Source of the DNA: an uncultured Bacteroidales bacterium
GTDB lineage: Bacteria > Bacteroidota > Bacteroidia > Bacteroidales > UBA3824
Assembly (NCBI GenBank): GCA_937877455.1
Contig: CALFIU010000132.1
Coordinates: forward strand, 1-9,455
DNA: 9,455 nt
Direction: 5' to 3'
The position numbers and the translations under genes were made by a program. Below are positions 3,930 through 9,455 of the stretch, piece by piece. Every line of letters begins with the position of its first letter. Position 1 is the stretch's first letter. The notes beneath the pieces were generated by a model, which ran no database searches, had not been told where the DNA came from, and worked only from the letters and a program-made list of their open reading frames with translations.

Positions 3930-5411
3930 TTATCCAATAGAATATTCATAACCATCGCGAGTGTCTTTAATTGTAATTCCTGCTTGGTTAAGTTTGTTGC
4001 GTAAATCATCGCTTAAAGCATAGTTTTTGTCAGCTTTTGCTTGTTTGCGCATTTCTTGTATTATGGCAACAAGATTACCTATTACATCTTTTTCTTTGTT
4101 AGATTCAGATGAGGAATCGCTATCGGATTTTAATCCAAGAATATCAAATACAATATCATTGTATAGTTTTTGATATTTTTCTAAATCATTTTGAGTTAGC
4201 GATTCTTTTCCATCTTTAATCATGTTGATGTGTTTTACTCCCTCAAAAAGTTCAGCTATTAACACTGGTGTATTAAAATCGTTATTCAATGCGTCGAAAC
4301 ATTTGTTTTTGAATTGTTCAACGTCAAACGATGATGTTTTGCCAGGTTTTAACTTGTTTAACGAATCTATAGAATCTATTAGTTTTTCCAATCCTTTTTG
4401 CGATGCTTTTAGAGCTTCGTTAGAAAAATCCAGAGTATTTCTATAGTGAGCTTGAAGTATAAAGAATCTCACAGTCATAGGCGAGTATGGTTGTTCGAGC
4501 AACGGATGATCACCAGCAAAAAATTGTTCGAGACTCATTGCATTGCCCAACGATTTTCCCATTTTTTTGCCGTTAATGGTAATCATATTGTTGTGCATCC
4601 AATATTTAGCGGCTTCGTGTCCGTATGCAGCCACGGTTTGAGCAATTTCGCATTCGTGATGCGGAAATTGAAGATCTATTCCTCCGCCATGAATATCGAA
4701 TCTGTCGCCGAGATATTTCATACTCATTGCGCTACATTCGAGATGCCAACCGGGAAAACCTTCGCTCCATTTGCTTGGCCAATGCATTATGTGAGTTGGT
4801 GATGCTTTTTTCCATAGAGCAAAATCGCATTGATTATGTTTTTCGTCTTGTCCGTCAAGACTTCTTGTTTTTTCGAGCAAGTCTTCTACATTTCTGCCAG
4901 AAAGTTTACCATATTTATATTTTTTGTTGTATTTCTCTATGTCAAAATACACGCTACCGTTTTCAACGTATGCAAAACCGTTATCAAGTATTTTATCTGC
5001 CAACAATTGTTGTTCAATAATGTGTCCTGATGCGTGAGGTTCTATGCTTGGAGGTAGAACATTTAACAATCGCATATTTTTGTGGTAGTCTTCTGTGTAG
5101 GTTTGAACCACTTCCATAGGCTCAAGGTTTTCCAATGCTGCTTTTTTTGCTATTTTATCCTCACCTTCATCAGCATCGTGTTCCAAATGACCTACGTCGG
5201 TGATGTTGCGTACATACCTCACTTTGTAGCCGAGGTAACTTAGATAACGAAATACTACATCGAATGTTATTGACGGGCGGGCGTGTCCGAGGTGTGCTGG
5301 TCCATAAACGGTTGGACCACATACGTACATGCCTACGTATGGTGAATTAACTGGTTCAAATTTTTCTAACCGTCGTGTTAATGTATTGTATATTAACAGT
5401 TTGCTCTCCAT
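3930..5411 (-). CDS. cysS: Cysteinyl-tRNA synthetase
   Basis: A full-length 493-aa class I synthetase that charges tRNA-Cys in the cytoplasm. It has the N-terminal YVCGPTVYGPAHLGHARP segment with the HIGH-type signature HLGH (40-43), and the KMSKS loop as KMGKS (283-287). The zinc/cysteine-discrimination ligands, by comparison with the E. coli enzyme, are Cys31, Cys226, His251 and Glu255. EGFPGWHLECSAMSMKYLG (217-235) and HGGGIDLQFPHHECEIAQ (241-258) are family hallmarks. The C-terminal helical anticodon-binding part follows, with a Ser/Asp-rich linker near 429-441. All expected residues are present, so it should be functional. It is a core gene, divergent from the 5653 gene, with its own promoter and terminator, and marks the chromosomal side of the DGR/higBA block. 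Confidence 0.98.
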   Translation of the reverse strand: MESKLLIYNTLTRRLEKFEPVNSPYVGMYVCGPTVYGPAHLGHARPSITFDVVFRYLSYLGYKVRYVRNITDVGHLEHDADEGEDKIAKKAALENLEPMEVVQTYTEDYHKNMRLLNVLPPSIEPHASGHIIEQQLLADKILDNGFAYVENGSVYFDIEKYNKKYKYGKLSGRNVEDLLEKTRSLDGQDEKHNQCDFALWKKASPTHIMHWPSKWSEGFPGWHLECSAMSMKYLGDRFDIHGGGIDLQFPHHECEIAQTVAAYGHEAAKYWMHNNMITINGKKMGKSLGNAMSLEQFFAGDHPLLEQPYSPMTVRFFILQAHYRNTLDFSNEALKASQKGLEKLIDSIDSLNKLKPGKTSSFDVEQFKNKCFDALNNDFNTPVLIAELFEGVKHINMIKDGKESLTQNDLEKYQKLYNDIVFDILGLKSDSDSSSESNKEKDVIGNLVAIIQEMRKQAKADKNYALSDDLRNKLNQAGITIKDTRDGYEYSIG

Positions 5412-5455
5412 TTTGTTTATAATTGTTGTAAATTTATGCTTTTATTATTTATTTG

Positions 5456-5463
5456 CAAAGTTA
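5456..5463 (-). promoter_or_regulatory. cysS promoter, -7 element
   Basis: TAACTTTG on the minus strand (followed by C) matches the Bacteroidota TAnnTTTG(C) element 44 bases before the ATG at 5411. The upstream region is T-rich, without a clear TTTG at the -33 position. Confidence 0.55.
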
Positions 5464-5622
5464 TAGATTTTTTTGTTATAAAAAAACTTACAACTATTTC
5501 ATTTAATTTGCTTTAAATTTTTTATATATGGTGCTAAAATTATTAAGAATTGATATTTTTAAGGTGTAATCACTTTAATTGTTAAAAACTTGTTTAAAAT
5601 ACCCTTTTTGGGAAAAAATGTA

Positions 5623-5630
5623 TAAATTTG
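5623..5630 (+). promoter_or_regulatory. Promoter -7 element of the TPR membrane-protein gene
   Basis: TAAATTTG (followed by C) fits TAnnTTTG(C), 22 bases before the ATG at 5653. A TTTG exists at 5607-5610 but its 12-nt spacing is too short for a standard -33 element. The 241-bp intergenic region also carries the divergent cysS promoter. Confidence 0.55.
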
Positions 5631-5652
5631 CAACCATAAAAACCAGAAAACT

Positions 5653-7908
5653 ATGATAAAAGGAAAATACATTCGCGGAACAATTTTTACGGCTAAGGAT
5701 TTTGAGTTTGATGAACATGAAAATAAGTCTGTTTGTTTGTCTCAACCAATTGACAATAGGACTTTTTGGCAAAAATACTTGCCTTTGTTTGCTATTATAG
5801 TTATTACGGCTGTGGTTTATTCGTTTAGTTTTGGCAATTCGCCAACAAATTGGGACGATGACAAATACATAGATGACAATCCGTTGTTGAAAGATTTTAA
5901 TATGGCAACATGGAAAAAATGTTTTTTATCTGAAGATGACAACGAGCGTTATTTTATGGGAAACTACCACCCTCTTACCATGTTAACACTTAATATTGAC
6001 TATCATTATTCACAACTTTTTCCTAACGGAAAAGCAAAACCAGAAAGATTTATTGCTGTAAATATTTTACTGCATATTATGTCGGTTTGTTTGGTTTATA
6101 TTATTATGAATCAATTGTTTAGAAAAAATATTTACTCAATAGTTGTTGCTTTGCTTTTCGCAGTTCATACTCTTCATGTTGAAAGTGTAACATGGATTGC
6201 AGAACGTAAAGATGTTTTATATACTATGTTTTATTTTTTGTCGTTGCTTATGTATGTTTTTTATAAGCAGAAACAAAAAATATCATTTTATTTTGCGGCT
6301 TTGATAGTGTTTTTGCTTAGTTGTTTTAGCAAGGGACAAGCCGTTTCGCTTACTTTGACACTTTTTATTGTTGATTATTTAATTTATTGTCAAAATTTAA
6401 ATGGAAATGATGGTTTTAGTTTTCAAATAATAGATTTTCTTAAACCAAAGAATCATCTTGACAAAATACCATTTCTTGTTCTTTCGCTTATTTTTGGTTT
6501 AATCTCTATCGAAGCCCAAAAAGCTTCCACAGCTTTGCAAGAAACCGATCAATACGAACTCTACAAACGTATTGCATTTGGTAGTTATGGTTTTGTACAA
6601 TATATTTTGCGTTCAATTTTACCATTAAAATTGTCTTGTCTTTATCCTTATCCCGATTTAATTAACAAAAGTGTACCATGGTTTTGTTGGTTTTGTATTC
6701 CAATTTTTATAGGTCTTGTACTTGTTAACATTGTTACCTACAAGCGAAATAGCATTATAACCTTTGGTCTTATGTTTTATATTGCTAATATAGCATTGTT
6801 ACTACAATTTATTCCCGTTGGTAGCGCAATGTTTGCCGATAGATATTCTTACATTGCTACTTTAGGTTTGTATGTATTATTGGCTTATCTTTTAGATTAT
6901 CTAATTTCAAAAAGAAATACACCAAAACCCTTAGTTTATACTGCTTTTGGTATTTACTCGTTTGTACTTTGTGTAATGACAGTAAACCGAGAAAAGGTAT
7001 GGAACAATAGCGAATCTCTATGGACTGATTGCACTTCAAAATATCCCGAAGCTGTTATTGGTTGGAACAATCTCGGTAGTTACCGCAACGCATTAGCTGA
7101 TAGCCTTTATAAAAACGACATAAAAACATACATCGATTTAAAGAAAAATGCAATTGATTGTTTTACAAATGGCATAAAATATAAGCCAGATTATGTACAC
7201 GCTTTTTATAATAGAGGACTTGCAAAAAAAGACATTTTTGAAAAAAACAAAGACACTGCATATCTTAATGGTGCTTTTGGCGACTATTGTATGGCAATAA
7301 TGTATGACTTAAAATTTGCACCAGCATTTCAGAATCGTGCATTGATATACGACACTCGTGGTGAAAGTTTTCTTGATACAAATCGCGATTCTGCAAATTA
7401 TTATTTTGCTAAGGCAATAAGCGACTTTGACCGTGCTATTGAGTTAAAACCAAATCAAAAAGATGTATATATCAATCGTAGTGCAAGTTACGGAAAAAGT
7501 GGTAATTACGAAAAAGCATTAGAAAATCTCGACATTTATATAAATCTCGATACCTCCAATGCAATGGCATATTCCAACAGAGGGCTTGCCTACAACGGTT
7601 TAAAACGTTACGACGAGGCAATAAAAGATTTTAATCGAGCCATTGCGCTTGATTCGTCAATGGAAAGTGCGTATTACAATAGAAGTATAACGCACAGAAT
7701 ACTTGAAAATTATCAAGCAGCTGTAGAAGACCTTACTAAAGTTGTTGAGCTAAATCCCAACAATAGTCAAGCGTATTATTATCGTGGTTTATATTTGATG
7801 GTTGAAGGCAGGAAAAACGATGCGTGCGAAGATTTTTATAAATCTAAAAACCTAAATTTTAAACCAGCAGAAACACAAATAGCTAAATATTGTAGTTCAA
7901 ATAAATAA
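5653..7908 (+). CDS. Multi-spanning membrane protein with C-terminal TPR repeats, TMTC/PMT-like
   Basis: A 751-aa protein. After a cytoplasmic N-terminus (1-41) there are about ten hydrophobic segments between 42 and 443. The first external loop has NWDDDKYIDDNPLL (67-80) and YFMGNYHPLTMLT (100-112), and a later loop has FAVHTLHVESVTWIAERKD (169-187). These are hallmarks of the bacterial relatives of TMTC/protein O-mannosyltransferase GT-C enzymes, with acidic residues in the first loop as probable catalytic positions. Residues about 465-735 hold TPR units; four clear ones begin near 605, 639, 673 and 707, spaced by 34, with the pattern Y-N-R-G/S ... A ... D. It probably transfers a lipid-linked sugar to protein or acts as a periplasmic TPR scaffold; the substrate is unknown. 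It is monocistronic or followed by the 7972 gene, which has its own promoter. Confidence 0.85.
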   Translation: MIKGKYIRGTIFTAKDFEFDEHENKSVCLSQPIDNRTFWQKYLPLFAIIVITAVVYSFSFGNSPTNWDDDKYIDDNPLLKDFNMATWKKCFLSEDDNERYFMGNYHPLTMLTLNIDYHYSQLFPNGKAKPERFIAVNILLHIMSVCLVYIIMNQLFRKNIYSIVVALLFAVHTLHVESVTWIAERKDVLYTMFYFLSLLMYVFYKQKQKISFYFAALIVFLLSCFSKGQAVSLTLTLFIVDYLIYCQNLNGNDGFSFQIIDFLKPKNHLDKIPFLVLSLIFGLISIEAQKASTALQETDQYELYKRIAFGSYGFVQYILRSILPLKLSCLYPYPDLINKSVPWFCWFCIPIFIGLVLVNIVTYKRNSIITFGLMFYIANIALLLQFIPVGSAMFADRYSYIATLGLYVLLAYLLDYLISKRNTPKPLVYTAFGIYSFVLCVMTVNREKVWNNSESLWTDCTSKYPEAVIGWNNLGSYRNALADSLYKNDIKTYIDLKKNAIDCFTNGIKYKPDYVHAFYNRGLAKKDIFEKNKDTAYLNGAFGDYCMAIMYDLKFAPAFQNRALIYDTRGESFLDTNRDSANYYFAKAISDFDRAIELKPNQKDVYINRSASYGKSGNYEKALENLDIYINLDTSNAMAYSNRGLAYNGLKRYDEAIKDFNRAIALDSSMESAYYNRSITHRILENYQAAVEDLTKVVELNPNNSQAYYYRGLYLMVEGRKNDACEDFYKSKNLNFKPAETQIAKYCSSNK

Positions 7909-7943
7909 TTTTATTAAAACGATAATTCTAATCAAAAAAAGTA

Positions 7944-7951
7944 TATATTTG
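7944..7951 (+). promoter_or_regulatory. Promoter -7 element of the MORN-repeat gene
   Basis: TATATTTG (followed by C) matches TAnnTTTG(C) and ends 20 bases before the TTG start at 7972, implying a leader of only about 14 nt. No clear -33 TTTG is seen. Confidence 0.5.
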
Positions 7952-7971
7952 CATAATAAAAACGTAAAAAA

Positions 7972-8946
7972 TTGACAAAAAAAATTACCATAACAGCAAT
8001 TATAATACTTGTGGCAACCGTTTTAAAAGCGCAGCAGCCAGAGGTTTACGATGGTCAACTTGTTAACGTTACCGACGAAAACAAGTTAAGACAAGGATTA
8101 TGGGTATATTTTTTTGATACACAGCATACTAAAGTTTCTATGAGTGGTCAATTTGTAGATAATAAAAAACAAGGAGTATGGACTGAGTTTTATCAAAATG
8201 GAAACACCAAAAGTACAATAACATATAAAGATAATGCTCAAAATGGACCTGTTAAAATTTTTTATGAAGATGGTAAACTAAGCGAAGAGGGTTATTGGAA
8301 AATAAACCACTGGGTAGGATCATACAAATATTATCACCATTCCAATGGACAACTCGCCTATGATTGGCTGTTTGATGAGGAAGGACGTAGAACTGGTGAA
8401 CAGAAATATTATTACGAAAATGGTTCTATAAGAATTGCTGGCTATTGGCAAAACGGTCTGCAAAACGGTCAGTATCAAGAATATTACGACAGCGGTAAAC
8501 TCAGAGCCGAAAGTCAATGGAAATTTGGAAAAACTGATGGTGTGGTTAAAGAGTATTACGAAAATGGTACTTTAAAAGCCGAAAGAGTATTCAATAATGG
8601 AATTTATGATCCTGACGCATCTAAAATATACGATAAAACAAAACCTGTAAAAGAACAAAAACCTATTCAACAGCCAGAAAATCAATTGGCAGAAAATGAT
8701 GATAAAACGTCCCCATCACAAGAACAAGACAAACAAAACACAACAATAGTTGTTGCATCGTTCACTGGTACTGGTTTTCACAAGTTATACAACAGCAATA
8801 AACAACTCGAACGAGAAGGAGAATTTATTAATGGTATTTTTATAAGTGGAAAACGCTATTACTACAACACACAAGGAGATTTGATAAAAACTGCAATATA
8901 TAAAAATGGTCGTATAGTTGAAGTTATAGAAAAACAACGCCAATAA
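7972..8946 (+). CDS. Secreted MORN/YwqK-repeat protein
   Basis: The protein has 324 aa from a TTG start at 7972; no ATG lies nearby in frame, and this start gives a clean signal peptide (KK, hydrophobic 5-18, cut near LKA-QQ, residue 20/21). The mature part has tandem MORN_2/YwqK-type repeats of about 20-25 residues with the core F/YY-x-N/D-G-x-L/I: near 40-60, 68-85, 91-110, 118-133, 144-160, 167-183 and 190-205. A hydrophilic linker (about 218-258) rich in Lys, Gln, Glu and Pro leads to a final repeat pair (269-320). Such proteins in Bacteroidota are usually periplasmic or surface beta-hairpin repeat proteins of unknown partner. The name YwqK family antitoxin in databases reflects a domain label only; no toxin partner is seen next to it. 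Confidence 0.85.
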   Translation: MTKKITITAIIILVATVLKAQQPEVYDGQLVNVTDENKLRQGLWVYFFDTQHTKVSMSGQFVDNKKQGVWTEFYQNGNTKSTITYKDNAQNGPVKIFYEDGKLSEEGYWKINHWVGSYKYYHHSNGQLAYDWLFDEEGRRTGEQKYYYENGSIRIAGYWQNGLQNGQYQEYYDSGKLRAESQWKFGKTDGVVKEYYENGTLKAERVFNNGIYDPDASKIYDKTKPVKEQKPIQQPENQLAENDDKTSPSQEQDKQNTTIVVASFTGTGFHKLYNSNKQLEREGEFINGIFISGKRYYYNTQGDLIKTAIYKNGRIVEVIEKQRQ

Positions 8947-9257
8947 CCTCTCCCCTACTCTATTGTTTAATTCTTTTAATATCAAATAGTTAATTACTTA
9001 GTATATTTATAAATTTATTCTCTTGTTGTATTTATACAGAAAATATATCTTTAATAATTTACTCAAAGTTTCTATAATTTCTTACAATAAAATCGCCTCT
9101 TCCCTACCCGACCTTGATTAATTTTATATTTATATATCTCTTTAATTTATAGTAATTTATTGCAATTTAATAGCATAATCTTTATTTTTCTTATATATTT
9201 TATTTAAAATATAAAGCAGGAAAATCAGAGAAGTTGCAAGAATTGGTAGATTATTTT
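8947..9257. other. AT-rich intergenic region
   Basis: No gene, tRNA or clear terminator is visible in these 311 bases, and both strands are full of stop codons. Two short pyrimidine-rich stretches, CCTCTCCCCTACTC at 8947-8960 and a similar one near 9093-9106, stand out from the A/T background. They resemble each other (CCTCT-CCCTAC) without forming a hairpin. No TAnnTTTG promoter was found before the ORF that follows. Confidence 0.5.
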
Positions 9258-9455
9258 ATGAAGTTAGAAAATGATTTAAAATATACAAAAGAAATGCTTT
9301 ATTATATAATGTTTTCTCTGAATAGTGTCATTAATTTCTATAGAGCCTCTGAATTCGATCAAATTACAGATGATCAAAATAGTAAGGAGTTTTCTAGTAA
9401 TGTTGTCATTGATTTGGGAGGCAAACCAAAAACAAAAACAAAAACAAAAGCTGTT
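9258..9455 (+). CDS. Unrecognised ORF, cut by the right edge
   Basis: The frame is open from the ATG at 9258 to the end of the window (66 codons), and upstream to a stop at 9171-9173, so a TTG start at 9234 or 9243 is possible. AGGAAAA at 9218-9224 lies near the right distance for TTG9234. The N-terminal half (MKLENDLKYTKEMLYYIMFS) is predicted helical. Further on it becomes Ser/Asn-rich, then reaches a Gly-Gly and a Lys-Thr repeat. No family is recognised. Codon use is AT-rich like the genes to its left. It may be a real small or N-terminal fragment. Confidence 0.45.
   Translation, partial: MKLENDLKYTKEMLYYIMFSLNSVINFYRASEFDQITDDQNSKEFSSNVVIDLGGKPKTKTKTKAV

Noticed and set aside
4222..5030. 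Several plus-strand open frames opposite cysS.
   Set aside because: They are antisense shadows of a complete, well-conserved synthetase gene.

Overview
The window looks like part of a Bacteroidota (probably Bacteroidales) chromosome. Several genes are preceded by the Bacteroidota promoter element TAnnTTTG. The flanking genes are AT-rich (sampled stretches of cysS about 35% GC), Shine-Dalgarno sites are mostly absent, and the protein families fit that phylum. No phage structural or integrase genes are visible. A species name cannot be supported.

Bases 1-2775 form a diversity-generating retroelement (DGR). It starts with the last 26 codons of a target gene whose 3' end is the variable region (VR). 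Next come a GC-rich hairpin and a strong terminator hairpin, a small MutS-domain-I-like protein (227-736), the accessory protein Avd (720-1079), and a reverse transcriptase (RT) ORF (1312-2775). The template repeat (TR) lies in frame inside the 5' part of the RT ORF. VR and TR align over 78 bases with 12 differences, every one at a TR adenine. In a DGR the TR RNA is copied with errors at adenines and the cDNA replaces the VR, diversifying the C-terminus of the target, which here looks like a C-type-lectin-fold domain. The DGR coding DNA is visibly richer in GC than the genes to its right.

Bases 2776-3026 hold no gene but contain a 13-bp inverted repeat, three 11-bp tandem repeats and a long hairpin with a T-run. 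Bases 3027-3696 (minus strand) are a HigB/HigA type II toxin-antitoxin pair with a good promoter. Just upstream of it is a 73-bp second copy of the higA 3' end, differing only by synonymous changes: the scar of a second higA.

From 3872 on, the content looks like ordinary chromosome. cysS (minus) has its own terminator and diverges from a 751-aa membrane protein with TPR repeats (TMTC/PMT-like, plus). After that come a secreted MORN/YwqK-repeat protein that starts at TTG, an AT-rich gap, and the beginning of an unrecognised ORF that runs off the right edge.
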